Positions 9,269 to 19,550 are shown, numbered from the stretch's first letter. The stretch: DNA of 64,000 bases from an uncultured Alphaproteobacteria bacterium (GCA_902601455.1 CACKNC010000001.1:220240-284239); one strand, 5' to 3'. A program made the numbers and translations. Notes: generated by a model from the letters alone, not told the origin.

Positions 9269-11626
9269 TTAAGCTCTGACTCTGCTTTTTGTGGGGTCGT
9301 AAAATGGAAAGCTTACAACTTTTGCTGAAATTCTTTTTTGATGCCCATCTAGTTTTCCAATTTCTAGCTCCGTACCTATTTCTGATGAACGAATATCAAC
9401 TCTGCATAAGGCAATATTTTTATTTAATGTAGGAGAAATTGTTCCACTAGTAATTATTCCAACCTGAGCCCTTCCTGAATGAACACAATCACCATGATTT
9501 GCTTTTTCATTTCCCTCTATTTCTAAACCAACAAGTTTTCTATGAGGGTGAGCTTTTCTATCAACTAAAGCTTCTTTACCAATAAAATTTTGCTCTTTAG
9601 ATTTAAGAGGGACAGTAAAACTTATTCCTGCTTCAAAAGGATCTGTGTCATCACTGAATTCATTACCACCTAAAATTAATCCCGCTTCAATTCTAAGCAT
9701 ATCTAGAGCTTCAAATCCCATAGGTGAAATATTAAATTCTTGTCCCGCATCCCAAACCGCATCCCAGACTTGGGCAGCATCCACAGGATGGCAATAAATT
9801 TCATATCCTAGTTCTCCCGTATATCCAGTTCGGGATAACATGACAGGAATACCATTGTGATCTCCAATTCTGCTAATTGTAAAACGAAACCACTCTAAAT
9901 TATTTACATCAGAGTGAGCTGGAGGAGTCCAAATAATTTTAGATAATACTTTTCTGCTATTTGGTCCTTGTACTGAAATATTATGAAGGTGGTCAGTTGA
10001 GGATTTAATGTTAGCATGTAGTTTTAGTTCTTCACTTAATTTTATCAGCCATTCGCCAGAATAATCACTTCCACAAATCCAACGAAAGTTATGATCTCCT
10101 AACTTGTAAAGTGTTCCATCATCAATCATGGTACCATTTTCATAACACATAGCGGAGTACACTACTTGACCTGTAGATAATTTTTTTATGTTTCTTGTAA
10201 GTGCTACGTTCAGTAATTCTTCTGAATCTGGTCCAACAACTTCAAACTTTCTTAATGATGATAAGTCCATCATAACTACATTATTTCTACATTCCGTGTA
10301 TTCTTTTATAGTTCCGTAGTTATTAAATTTATTTGGTATCCAAAAACCTGAAGAGTCCATCATATCACTAGTTAATTTTGATGTTCTTGGATGAAAACCG
10401 GTTTTTTTAGTTAACATAAAATCACTCCCAGCATTTTTTCTATATCCAATAGATTTTGAAAATCTATCTTTTTCTGAATAAACTCTAACGTATATGTCTG
10501 TAGGGTTCCAGTCATTTGCAGTATCTATATCATCAGGACAACCTGATGATACACAAACTAAATCTTTTTGAGCTTGAAACAATACATAGTCACCTGGTCT
10601 AGACCAGGGCATATCAGAAAAAATTACATTTTGATTATCGATTCCTGTATTGAAAAATAAATTTATTGCAGCCCAACCATTTCTTTTTTCAACACCATAT
10701 TTATTAAGAGCATAATTAAAATTATCTGAACAATTAATATGTCCAAAATAGCCAAGGTCTTCATATAATTTTCTTGTGCAAGCGGTACCAAAAGTATCGT
10801 GACGACCAATAGTATCTTGTACAACTTCAACAAGTGGTTCTAAATTTTTATCGAAATATTTAGAATGTAAACCAGGCATTGCATAAGCTCCTCCTAAAAT
10901 TGCTCTACTTGCAGTGGTATCAATTGATAATTCTTCACCATTTTGAAGGCCTTTACTATCAAATGCCATAAAGTCTGAGCATTGCCTCCCATACAAATCA
11001 ATAATTTGAATATAGTCACCTTTTTTCACCTCGTAAGCACTTGCAGAACTATCTTTAATTAATATTTCCTCTTTAGGATTGGCCAGAGGTTCAGGCAAGA
11101 TTCTTTCTAGTTTATTATTTTTTGGATTTGTTCTTTTAATTAAAACTTCAATATCAGTAGGCGGGTTTTGATTACCAACAATCATATTCTCTCCAGGGCA
11201 TGCAAAGATTATAAAGCAGTTTTCACTAATTATTATTTCCTCACTGTCATTTCTTTTTGAATTTTCGTTAAAAAGCAGAGATGAGGTAAAGTTATTTAAA
11301 TCAATTTTTTTATTTCTTAATTTTTGTATTAAAAATAATTTATCAGAACTTTTGTTTAATACTTGTTTTAAAAAAGAATTTTCTACTTTTTGTGTTTTTT
11401 TGATTATATTTTGATTATTACTACCTTCTTGATCAAAAATAGTTACTTCACAAACTTGATTACCTTCTAGATTTTTTAGATATAAATTGTCTCCTTTATC
11501 TAAATCAATACCAATTATTCCTTGGCCTTTAACAATGTATCTTTCCATATTTTCAGGTAATCCATAAGATCCTAAAACAATAGGATTGGATCTTCTAACT
11601 GTATATTTATTAACATCTATATTCAT
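9269..11626 (-). CDS. tdm: TMAO demethylase-like protein: DUF1989-like N-terminal region fused to GcvT/aminomethyltransferase-like C-terminal domain
   Basis: DUF1989-like IDLYGRQCSDFMAF...TACTRKLYEDLGYFGHINCSDNF; GcvT-like MMDLSSLRKFEVVGPDSEELLN...SRTGYTGELGYEIYC; gene context. Confidence 0.8.
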   Translation of the reverse strand: MNIDVNKYTVRRSNPIVLGSYGLPENMERYIVKGQGIIGIDLDKGDNLYLKNLEGNQVCEVTIFDQEGSNNQNIIKKTQKVENSFLKQVLNKSSDKLFLIQKLRNKKIDLNNFTSSLLFNENSKRNDSEEIIISENCFIIFACPGENMIVGNQNPPTDIEVLIKRTNPKNNKLERILPEPLANPKEEILIKDSSASAYEVKKGDYIQIIDLYGRQCSDFMAFDSKGLQNGEELSIDTTASRAILGGAYAMPGLHSKYFDKNLEPLVEVVQDTIGRHDTFGTACTRKLYEDLGYFGHINCSDNFNYALNKYGVEKRNGWAAINLFFNTGIDNQNVIFSDMPWSRPGDYVLFQAQKDLVCVSSGCPDDIDTANDWNPTDIYVRVYSEKDRFSKSIGYRKNAGSDFMLTKKTGFHPRTSKLTSDMMDSSGFWIPNKFNNYGTIKEYTECRNNVVMMDLSSLRKFEVVGPDSEELLNVALTRNIKKLSTGQVVYSAMCYENGTMIDDGTLYKLGDHNFRWICGSDYSGEWLIKLSEELKLHANIKSSTDHLHNISVQGPNSRKVLSKIIWTPPAHSDVNNLEWFRFTISRIGDHNGIPVMLSRTGYTGELGYEIYCHPVDAAQVWDAVWDAGQEFNISPMGFEALDMLRIEAGLILGGNEFSDDTDPFEAGISFTVPLKSKEQNFIGKEALVDRKAHPHRKLVGLEIEGNEKANHGDCVHSGRAQVGIITSGTISPTLNKNIALCRVDIRSSEIGTELEIGKLDGHQKRISAKVVSFPFYDPTKSRVRA

Positions 11627-11665
11627 AAAACTATCTTTTATTCTTTTTGTTATCTGGTCTACTTC

Positions 11666-11686
11666 TTGTTTTATATGATGAAAATT
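11666..11686. promoter_or_regulatory. Candidate operator: TTGTTTT-ATATGAT-GAAAATT, upstream of tdm-like gene
   Basis: One-mismatch variant of the TTTC-N7-GAAA palindrome. Confidence 0.4.
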
Positions 11687-11720
11687 ATTTTAGTATAAAT
11701 ATAATTTAATTCAAATTCTT

Positions 11721-12587
11721 TTAAAAATCGGCATTATATGATTGATTAAATTTTAACAAATTTCCTTCAGTATAACTCTTATAATCAAACTCAATATCAG
11801 AAGTTATTTCAGACACCATACTCCACATAGTTTCTCTTAATAGTGAGGCGCACTTAATTGCTTTAAATTTGATAAATAGTTCTGATGTAATTTTTTTTTC
11901 ATAGTAATCTTCTAACAGATTTTCTTCTTCTTTTTCGGAAAAATCATTATTAGACGCCAATCCGCCCAAATCAAATAAAGGTGTATTAAATCCAGCATAT
12001 TCCCAATCTATTAACCATATTCGATCTTTATCTTTAATAAAATTTGCTGGAAGCAAATCATTATGACCAAAAACAATTTCAAAAGGTGATGAGACAATCT
12101 GTAGTTTATTAGATTTTTTTAAAAGATCTGGAAGGATTTTTATATAGGCACTTTGATTTCTTTCTAAAAAATTTTTGTAATTTTTGATTACATGAAATAC
12201 CCAAAAAATTATAGATTGACCAAAAAGTTGATTGGGCAGTTCAACATGAACTTTTTTAATAAGTTTAGTTATTTCTTTTAAATTATTTTTTATATCATTT
12301 GAGTCAAATGTTTTGCCTTCTATAAATTTAAAAACTTGAATTGAATTTTTATGATACAATAATTCTGGACAAATATTAATTTTAGATGCTGCTTCACTAG
12401 CAAGTATTTCGTTTGATCGATATATTAAATGTTCTTTAATATCATTTCCAATTCTTACAAAATATTTTTGAGAGCCATCCTTAACAAAAAAATTTTTATT
12501 TGTGATTCCGCCTTCTACAGAGTTAACGGTAATTTCATTTTTCCAAAAATTAAGACTAGATATTAAATCAATGCTATTTTTATCCAT
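11721..12587 (-). CDS. Choline kinase/aminoglycoside phosphotransferase-like kinase
   Basis: FGHNDLLPANFIKDKDRIWLIDWEYAGFNTPLFDLGGLASN: catalytic HND and IDWEYAG motifs. Confidence 0.8.
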   Translation of the reverse strand: MDKNSIDLISSLNFWKNEITVNSVEGGITNKNFFVKDGSQKYFVRIGNDIKEHLIYRSNEILASEAASKINICPELLYHKNSIQVFKFIEGKTFDSNDIKNNLKEITKLIKKVHVELPNQLFGQSIIFWVFHVIKNYKNFLERNQSAYIKILPDLLKKSNKLQIVSSPFEIVFGHNDLLPANFIKDKDRIWLIDWEYAGFNTPLFDLGGLASNNDFSEKEEENLLEDYYEKKITSELFIKFKAIKCASLLRETMWSMVSEITSDIEFDYKSYTEGNLLKFNQSYNADF

Positions 12588-12661
12588 AAATTATAAAATT
12601 TATTATATTTTATAATAAATAATTTCCTATTAATAATATATATTTTCCTTATAAAAAAAAT

Positions 12662-13423
12662 ATGACTCGTAACTATTTAAGTGGATCAATCAAAAAAGCT
12701 CTTGCAATTATAGAATGCGTTGGAAAATCTCCAAAACCTCTTAAAGCAAGTCAGGTTGCATCTATAACAAAGTTAGATAGAGCAACAGCTTTTAGAATTT
12801 TAACTTATCTTACTAGTCTTGGTTACGTTTTTAAAGATACATCAAATAATTTATATTCTCTTGGTCACAAAATTTTTGAATTTGGTGATAAATCTGACTT
12901 TCTAAAAACTTTAACTACTTTATGTTTTGAATACATAAAAAATTTATCTTATGACACTAATCATATTACTTATTTAGCTGTATTAGAAGGGCCCCATATC
13001 GTATATTGTGATAAGGTTGATCCTTTAGGAGAAAATGCTCCAAGAGCTTTTAGAATGAGGTTAGATGCGCATAGCTGTGCTTTGGGTAAAGCTATTCTCG
13101 CTTTTAAATCAAGAGATGAGCTCAGAGAAATTTATAAGAGTTATACATTGCATAAACATACCTCTAACACAATTACATCACTTGATAAATTATATGCAAA
13201 TTTGGATAAAGTAAGAAAAAATGGTTATAGTGTTAATGAGGCTGAAACTTTTGATTATGTTTATGGTGTAGGTGCGCCAATACTGGATATGCAAAATAGA
13301 GCTATTGCTGGTATTGCGATATCAGGAACTAAGGGTAGTATTAATGTAAAGACTGTTGTTGACTTAGCTCAAAAAGTTACAAGCACGGCTAAAATGATTT
13401 CAAAAAAACTTCAAGAAAGCTAA
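12662..13423 (+). CDS. IclR-family transcriptional regulator
   Basis: N-terminal HTH (SGSIKKALAIIECVGKSPKPLKASQVASITKLDRATAFRILTYLTSLGYV) and IclR effector domain (RMRLDAHSCALGKAILAF; GAPILDMQNRAIAGIAISG). Confidence 0.9.
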   Translation: MTRNYLSGSIKKALAIIECVGKSPKPLKASQVASITKLDRATAFRILTYLTSLGYVFKDTSNNLYSLGHKIFEFGDKSDFLKTLTTLCFEYIKNLSYDTNHITYLAVLEGPHIVYCDKVDPLGENAPRAFRMRLDAHSCALGKAILAFKSRDELREIYKSYTLHKHTSNTITSLDKLYANLDKVRKNGYSVNEAETFDYVYGVGAPILDMQNRAIAGIAISGTKGSINVKTVVDLAQKVTSTAKMISKKLQES

Positions 13424-13424
13424 G

Positions 13425-13445
13425 ATGTTTCAACTTGTGAAACAC
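13425..13445. promoter_or_regulatory. Candidate operator: TGTTTC-AACTTGT-GAAACA, upstream of FAD oxidoreductase/GS operon
   Basis: Perfect inverted repeat with the same TTTC-N7-GAAA core, just after the IclR stop. Confidence 0.6.
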
Positions 13446-13509
13446 TTACTTTAAGGAAATATTACTTTAAAATAAACAAATATAAAAAAAATTTGCAAAG
13501 GAATTTTCT

Positions 13510-14856
13510 ATGGCTTTTCCAGAAAAAGTTGATTACGTTATTGTCGGAGCTGGCATTCATGGTTTAAGCACTGCCTGGCATCTTGCTGCTAAGTTAAAAG
13601 CAAAAGGTAAAGGAGATGGCTCCAAAATTGTTGTTATAGATAAAGATAGTATAGCCGCTGGTGCAAGTGGAATTGCGTGTGGTGTTGTTAGAAATAATTA
13701 TTATCAACCGGCAATGAGAGAATTAATGGCTTTATGTGTAGATGTTTGGGAAAGTGATGCAAAAAATTTCCATTATCATGATGTAGGTTACATGCAAATT
13801 AGCCCAAAATGTATGGAAGAAGATGTAGCAGAGATTTATGCGCAGCAAAAAAATATTGGTTACGACTCAGTTTTTATTCAAGGAGAAAAAGACTCTGAGC
13901 AATATATGAAAAAAATGTTCGGTGATTGGCAAGCTAAAGGCATAACTAGTGTTCTGCATGAAAAAAGAGGAGGATATGCCAATAACACATCCGCTATATA
14001 TGGTTTGGCTGATAAGGCTGAAGCAGAAGGAGTAAGAATTTTAACTGGAACAACCGTAAAAGGATTTCAATATGGATCCAATTCAAGTGCAGTAACTGGT
14101 GTTGAGACTGACAAAGGTATAATTAAGTGTGATCACGTAATAGTAGGAGCAGGACCTTGGGCAAAAACTTTCTGGGACATGTTAGAACTTCCAAATGAAA
14201 TTACTATTAAGGGATCAGATGGAAAATTAAATAATAACATACCTATGTGGCATTATTGGATGCTTACTGAAGGGGTATTAAGAGTTGATCCTGATTTTCT
14301 CAAAACTGACAGCGGAGACATGCCACCAGTTATTCATGTTGACACCGATGCTCCTCTTTACTCTGATACCGATAAAAGTTTAATTACTGATGAGTTATGG
14401 GGAATTTATTATAAGCCTGATTTTCATTTCAACGGTATTCAAGGAGGTGCATCTCCTTACAAAGTAGGTAAGCCTGGAGGAGCAGATGTTAACGTTGATC
14501 CCTATGGTCCAAAATCTGCTGACTTTGTTATAAGTGATGAATTCGGTGATATGTGGACTTCAGCTCTAGCTTTTTGTCATAAAAGATTTGAGGGTAAATC
14601 ACATTTATTTAAAAAAGGTGCAACGGGAGGTTTAGGATGTTTTACACCAGACTCATTCCCTGTTTTCGATCAATTTAGAGAAAATGTTTATATGATAGCA
14701 GACTCTAATCATGGATATAAAATGATTGGTGTAGGAAAATTAGTAGCTGACGAGGTTTTAGGAGAAAAATCAACTTTATTAGAACCATTCCGTTTTTCAA
14801 GATACGAACAAGGAAAATTACATCCAACTTCAAATAGTCCTTTTCCGTGGAGTTAA
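13510..14856 (+). CDS. FAD-dependent oxidoreductase, sarcosine oxidase beta/N-methyl amino acid dehydrogenase-like
   Basis: FAD motif DYVIVGAGIHGLSTAWHLA; GHGY-like C-terminal motif (SNHGYKMIGVGKLVADEV); upstream of GS-like/MGS-like genes. Confidence 0.8.
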   Translation: MAFPEKVDYVIVGAGIHGLSTAWHLAAKLKAKGKGDGSKIVVIDKDSIAAGASGIACGVVRNNYYQPAMRELMALCVDVWESDAKNFHYHDVGYMQISPKCMEEDVAEIYAQQKNIGYDSVFIQGEKDSEQYMKKMFGDWQAKGITSVLHEKRGGYANNTSAIYGLADKAEAEGVRILTGTTVKGFQYGSNSSAVTGVETDKGIIKCDHVIVGAGPWAKTFWDMLELPNEITIKGSDGKLNNNIPMWHYWMLTEGVLRVDPDFLKTDSGDMPPVIHVDTDAPLYSDTDKSLITDELWGIYYKPDFHFNGIQGGASPYKVGKPGGADVNVDPYGPKSADFVISDEFGDMWTSALAFCHKRFEGKSHLFKKGATGGLGCFTPDSFPVFDQFRENVYMIADSNHGYKMIGVGKLVADEVLGEKSTLLEPFRFSRYEQGKLHPTSNSPFPWS

Positions 14857-14896
14857 TTTGTTGTCGAATGTAAGAAATTTTTAAAGGGGGGTAGAA

Positions 14897-16369
14897 ATGA
14901 CAGATTTAGAAAATTTTGTAAATCAATCAGGAAGAGACAAGTTAGTTAAAGATGTAAGAAAAAAAATTGATGAGCTTGGAATAACATACATTTATTATCA
15001 ATTTGTTTCAGTTACTGGAAGAATTGTTGGAAAAGGTGTGCCAGCAGATCATTGGGAGTCTATGGCTGAAAAAGGTTTTCAACTAGTTTATGGTGCTACA
15101 GCAAATTTGTTTGTAGATAGACATGGTGAATATATTGGTTACGGGCCAGAGTCTTCGGAGCTAGTAGGAATTCCAGAGCCTGATACATTTGTTCAACTTC
15201 CATGGGATAAAAGAGTTGCAAGAGTTTGGTGTACTTGTTTTAGAAATAGAGAAGAAGAAGAAAATCCAGGCGGTCATTTAACTTCTGATTGCAGAGGAAA
15301 TTTAAAAATATTCCAAGATCAGTTCCAAGAAAAATTTGGAATGAATATGCGTGCAGGTACTGAACCTGAAATGATGTGGCTCACAAAAAAAGATAATGGA
15401 GAACCAACAGGTGATGGTTTTTCAAGACCATACTGTTACCATATCGATCAGTTTGAGTCTTTAAGACCTGTTTACATGAAAGTCATAGATTATTGTCGAG
15501 CAATGGGTTTAGATGTAATTCAAGGTGACCATGAGGATGCTCCTGGACAATTAGAATTAAACTTTATGTATGATGATGTTTTAAGAAATGCAGATAGATT
15601 AACTACTTATCGACAAATTTGTGCACAAGTTGCAAGAGAATTTAATTTAATTGCATGTTTTATGAGTAAGCCATTTATGGGTGTTTCTGCCAATGGCTGT
15701 CATACAAATGTATCTTTATGGAAAGGTGGAGAGCTTAAATCTACACCTATAGGGAATAACCCTCTTCCTGGAATGGATCAGGTTTTCACCCATATATCTG
15801 GTGGTGAAAATATGTTTATGCCAGATCCAAAAATTGATGCTGTTAAACCAGGGCCCGTAGGATTAAATAGTATCGCAGGTTTGCTAAAGCATTTACCTGC
15901 ATTAACCTGTCTTGGTTCACCAACAGTAAACTCATATAGACGATTATGGGATACAGGTTTTTGGGCACCAGTATATGCTGATTGGGGATATCAAAATAGA
16001 ACTTGTAGTGTTCGTGTATCTGCGCCAGGTCGAGTAGAATATCGATCTGTTGATTCATCTCATAACCCATACTTAATGGGTGCCGGAATTTTGAAAGCTT
16101 TTGAGGATGGTCTTGATAATAAAATGGATCCTGGGGAGCCAGAGAAAAAAAATATCTATGATGCAATGAAAGCAGGTAAAGAAGTCGATAAACTCCCTCT
16201 AACTTTGGGTGAGGCTATACAACGTTTGGATAGTGATGAAATTATTAAATCAGCACTACCTGAAGATATGCTTAGAGTGTTTATGCACTATAAGAATGAT
16301 GAGTGGGAAAAATTCTTATCTGCAGTTACACAGTGGGATGTAGATACTTATCTGGATGTACTTCCATAA
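14897..16369 (+). CDS. Type III glutamine synthetase-like ligase, paralogue A (GMAS/GlnT family)
   Basis: GDHEDAPGQLELNF, NGCHTNVSLW, APGRVEYRSVDSSHNPYL motifs of glutamine synthetase catalytic domain. Confidence 0.85.
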   Translation: MTDLENFVNQSGRDKLVKDVRKKIDELGITYIYYQFVSVTGRIVGKGVPADHWESMAEKGFQLVYGATANLFVDRHGEYIGYGPESSELVGIPEPDTFVQLPWDKRVARVWCTCFRNREEEENPGGHLTSDCRGNLKIFQDQFQEKFGMNMRAGTEPEMMWLTKKDNGEPTGDGFSRPYCYHIDQFESLRPVYMKVIDYCRAMGLDVIQGDHEDAPGQLELNFMYDDVLRNADRLTTYRQICAQVAREFNLIACFMSKPFMGVSANGCHTNVSLWKGGELKSTPIGNNPLPGMDQVFTHISGGENMFMPDPKIDAVKPGPVGLNSIAGLLKHLPALTCLGSPTVNSYRRLWDTGFWAPVYADWGYQNRTCSVRVSAPGRVEYRSVDSSHNPYLMGAGILKAFEDGLDNKMDPGEPEKKNIYDAMKAGKEVDKLPLTLGEAIQRLDSDEIIKSALPEDMLRVFMHYKNDEWEKFLSAVTQWDVDTYLDVLP

Positions 16370-16393
16370 ATTTTAATAACAAGGAAATATAAT

Positions 16394-17335
16394 ATGTGCG
16401 GAATAGCTGGATTAATACATAGAGGTAAATCAACAAATGTTGGTGGAGAAATGCAAAAGATGTTGCAATCTCTTAAACATCGTGGACCTGACTCAACAGG
16501 ATATGCTTTGTACGGTAGTGGAAAATCTAAAGATTATATCTTAAGATTTAAGGTTGGAGAAAATGTAAAAGAAGGCAGTTCCGCTATAATGGAAGATGCA
16601 TCTGTATATGATGCAAGACGTGATGAAGTGAATAATCAAATCAGTGAAGCAGGAGGAGAAATAATTAAAGAAGAACAAATTACTCCTTATTCATTTAGGT
16701 ATGTAATAAAGTGTGACGACGATTTACTTGAGTTAGCAAAAAAAATTGAGTCAGTTGAAATGACTGAAATATTATCACTTGGAAAATCTTTAGAATTAAT
16801 TAAAGATATTGGAGATGCTCAAGTTGTAGCAGATCAATATAGCTTGAATAAATTTAATGGAACTCATGGAATAGGACATACTCGAATGGCAACAGAGTCA
16901 GGGGTTGATATTAGATCTGCTCATCCTTATTGGGCTTATCCATTCAGTGATGTTTCAGTTGTCCATAATGGCCAGCTAACAAACTACTGGAATAATAGAA
17001 GAGCACTTGAGCGTAAGGGAATGCGTTTTATGTCATCTTGTGACTCAGAATTGATTGCAGTGTATTTAGCAAATAAAATTCGTGATGGTCATGATTTAGA
17101 AGATGCTATGCGCTCTTCATTGTCAGATTTAGACGGTGTATTTACCTACATGGTAGCTACGAAAGATAAATTAGGTATGGCTAAAGATACTATGGCAGCA
17201 AAACCAATGGTTTTATATGAGAGTGATGATTTGGTTGCTCTTGCATCAGAGGAGGTTGCAATTAGAAGTTTGCTTCCTCATGAAATCGATACATATGATC
17301 CCTATGAAGGAGAGGTTAAAGTATGGCAAGCATAA
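16394..17335 (+). CDS. mgsA: Class II glutamine amidotransferase subunit, N-methylglutamate synthase subunit A/GlxB-like (copy A)
   Basis: N-terminal Cys MCGIAGLIHRGK, LKHRGPDSTGYA, GIGHTRMATESGVD, VVHNGQLTNY. Confidence 0.8.
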   Translation: MCGIAGLIHRGKSTNVGGEMQKMLQSLKHRGPDSTGYALYGSGKSKDYILRFKVGENVKEGSSAIMEDASVYDARRDEVNNQISEAGGEIIKEEQITPYSFRYVIKCDDDLLELAKKIESVEMTEILSLGKSLELIKDIGDAQVVADQYSLNKFNGTHGIGHTRMATESGVDIRSAHPYWAYPFSDVSVVHNGQLTNYWNNRRALERKGMRFMSSCDSELIAVYLANKIRDGHDLEDAMRSSLSDLDGVFTYMVATKDKLGMAKDTMAAKPMVLYESDDLVALASEEVAIRSLLPHEIDTYDPYEGEVKVWQA

Positions 17336-18171
17336 CAAAAAATGAACATAAGTCTTATGGAATGGGTCTCCATGATGAAGTTTTAACTGGAAGAACACAA
17401 CAAACATTTTTTAATCCTGAAGAAGGTGAGAATTTTTTTTATGATGATGCTTTTGATGTTGATTTTAATAAACGAACTTCGATAGATGTAGAAAATCTTG
17501 AATGTTTAGAGTTAAATAAAAAAATTAAAGAGTTAATGAAAAAAGGGTACGGCACAATAGTATTAAAAAATCCTGGAGCCAAACATAGTATTGGGGTTGG
17601 TATTTTGCAGAAACTGAATCTTATTGTTGAAGGAAGCTTAGGATACTTTGGTGTTGGTTCAATTGACGGTCCTGTAGTAAGAATTTCTGGTCGGGTAGGA
17701 TGGTCATGCGCTGAAAACATGATGTCTGGAAAAGTAGTAATCGAAAAAAATGCTGGTTCATGTTTTGGGGCTGCAATTCGTGGAGGAGACTTGATCTGCA
17801 AAGGCAGTGTTGGTGCTCGGTCTGGTATTGATATGAAAGGTGGCACTATTATTGTTGGTGGTGATGCTGGAGCATTTACAGGTTTCATGATGCAACGAGG
17901 CAGGATAATAATATGTGGTGATGTTGGACCAAATCTCGGTGACTCTCTCTATGATGGAACTATTTTTGTAGGAGGCAGTATTAAATCTTTAGGAGCTGAT
18001 GCAGTAGAAGCTGAAATGACTGACCTCGATGTTTCTTGGTTAAAAAGAAAATTAAAAGTAGCAGAAATTGATAAAAAAATAGATTTTAAAAAAATGACTA
18101 AAATTGTTTCTGGTAAAAAATTATGGAACTATGATAATTTGGAACCATCGGAACGGAAAGGTGCAATATAG
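17323..18171 (+). CDS. mgsB: GXGXG-repeat glutamate synthase subunit, MgsB/GlxC-like (copy A)
   Basis: Repeated G-rich helix motifs (GYFGVGSIDGPVVRISGRVGWSCAENMMSGKVVIEKNAGS...); 13-nt overlap with upstream gene. Confidence 0.8.
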   Translation: MASITKNEHKSYGMGLHDEVLTGRTQQTFFNPEEGENFFYDDAFDVDFNKRTSIDVENLECLELNKKIKELMKKGYGTIVLKNPGAKHSIGVGILQKLNLIVEGSLGYFGVGSIDGPVVRISGRVGWSCAENMMSGKVVIEKNAGSCFGAAIRGGDLICKGSVGARSGIDMKGGTIIVGGDAGAFTGFMMQRGRIIICGDVGPNLGDSLYDGTIFVGGSIKSLGADAVEAEMTDLDVSWLKRKLKVAEIDKKIDFKKMTKIVSGKKLWNYDNLEPSERKGAI

Positions 18172-18182
18172 GAGGAACATAC

Positions 18183-19541
18183 ATGGCAAAGAAAACTAAA
18201 AATAAAAAAAATGAAAATGAAAAAAGTATTTTAGGTAAAAATGCTATTTTTACTCCTAATGTAATTAACGACATTCATATAAAGTCTCAGCTTGGTCGAT
18301 ATCGAATGCGTGGAATGGCTTTAATGAAAAAAATCCCCCACTGGGATGATCTGACTTTTTTACCTGGAACTCTTACTAGGTTTGTTATTGAAGGTTACAG
18401 AGAAAAATGTGAGACAAAAACAGTAATTGGACCAAATTGTAAAAATCCTGTTAAGCTTGATATACCAATTTATATTACAAGTATGAGTTTTGGAGCTTTA
18501 TCATATGAAGCAAAGACTGCTTTAGCTCGTGGGGCTACTATGGCTGGCAGTGCTACATGCTCTGGTGAAGGAGGTATGATACCTGATGAGAGACGTTACT
18601 CAGAATTATGGTATTATCAATGTATTCAATCTCGATATGGCTTTAATCCACATCATGCGCAGTTAGCTGATGGAATAGAAGTATTTATTGGTCAAGGTCA
18701 AAAAGTTGGTATGGGTGGTCACTTAATGGGTCAAAAAGTTACTGACCAAGTTGCAGAAATGAGATCTTTGCCAGCAGGTATTGATCAACGTTCACCTGCG
18801 AGACATCCTGATTGGTTAGGTCCTGATGACTTGGCTCTTAAAGTTGAAGAGCTTAGAGAGCTTACTGACAATCAAGTTCCTATTCAACTTAAATTAGGAG
18901 CAGCAAAAGTTTATGATGATGTTCGTATGGCTGCCAAATGTAACCCTGACTCAATTTATCTTGATTGTATGGAAGGATCAACTGGAGCTGGCCCTCATAT
19001 TGCTGCAGCAAATACTGGTATTCCTGGAATTGCAGCCGTTAGAGAAGCAAGAAGAGCTTTGGATGACGTCGGAAAAACTGGTGAAGTGTCATTAGTTTTT
19101 GCAGGAGGTATTCGTGATGGAGCAGATATGGCAAAAGCTTTAGCTTTAGGTGCCGATGCAATAGCTGTTGGGACTGGTGCTTTGATTGCATTGAATTGTA
19201 ATAAAGATATTCCAGAGGCTGATTTTGAAAAAGAATTAGGTGTTTCAGCTGGTGATTGTTATCATTGTCACACAGGAAGGTGTCCTGTTGGTGTTGCAAC
19301 TCAAGATCCAAAATTAAGAAAACGCCTTAACCCTGATGATGCTGCTTTAAGAGTCTATAATTATTTACATTCAATGACTCTAGAGGCACAATTACTTGCA
19401 AGAGCATGTGGTAAAACAAATATTCATTCACTTGAGCCCGAAGATTTAGCAGCTCTAACAATGGAAGCATCCGCTTTAGCAAAAGTTCCACTTGCAGGTA
19501 CTGATTATACAGTTGGCGTGGACGATTATCATTCAATTTAG
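18183..19541 (+). CDS. mgsC: FMN/Fe-S glutamate synthase-domain protein, MgsC/GlxD-like (copy A)
   Basis: GltS FMN barrel (FAGGIRDGADMAKALALGADAIAVGTGALIAL) and intact Cys motif GDCYHCHTGRCPVGVATQDP. Confidence 0.85.
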   Translation: MAKKTKNKKNENEKSILGKNAIFTPNVINDIHIKSQLGRYRMRGMALMKKIPHWDDLTFLPGTLTRFVIEGYREKCETKTVIGPNCKNPVKLDIPIYITSMSFGALSYEAKTALARGATMAGSATCSGEGGMIPDERRYSELWYYQCIQSRYGFNPHHAQLADGIEVFIGQGQKVGMGGHLMGQKVTDQVAEMRSLPAGIDQRSPARHPDWLGPDDLALKVEELRELTDNQVPIQLKLGAAKVYDDVRMAAKCNPDSIYLDCMEGSTGAGPHIAAANTGIPGIAAVREARRALDDVGKTGEVSLVFAGGIRDGADMAKALALGADAIAVGTGALIALNCNKDIPEADFEKELGVSAGDCYHCHTGRCPVGVATQDPKLRKRLNPDDAALRVYNYLHSMTLEAQLLARACGKTNIHSLEPEDLAALTMEASALAKVPLAGTDYTVGVDDYHSI

Positions 19542-19550
19542 GAGAAGAAA

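Noticed and set aside
15843-16166. 107-aa antisense ORF inside GS-like paralogue A
   Set aside because: Lies wholly within a well-supported glutamine-synthetase-like CDS; translation has no family features.
17439-17888. 149-aa antisense ORF opposite mgsB-like copy A
   Set aside because: Pro/Ile-rich shadow translation of a G-rich repeat gene; no RBS, no recognisable domain, sense gene is strongly supported.
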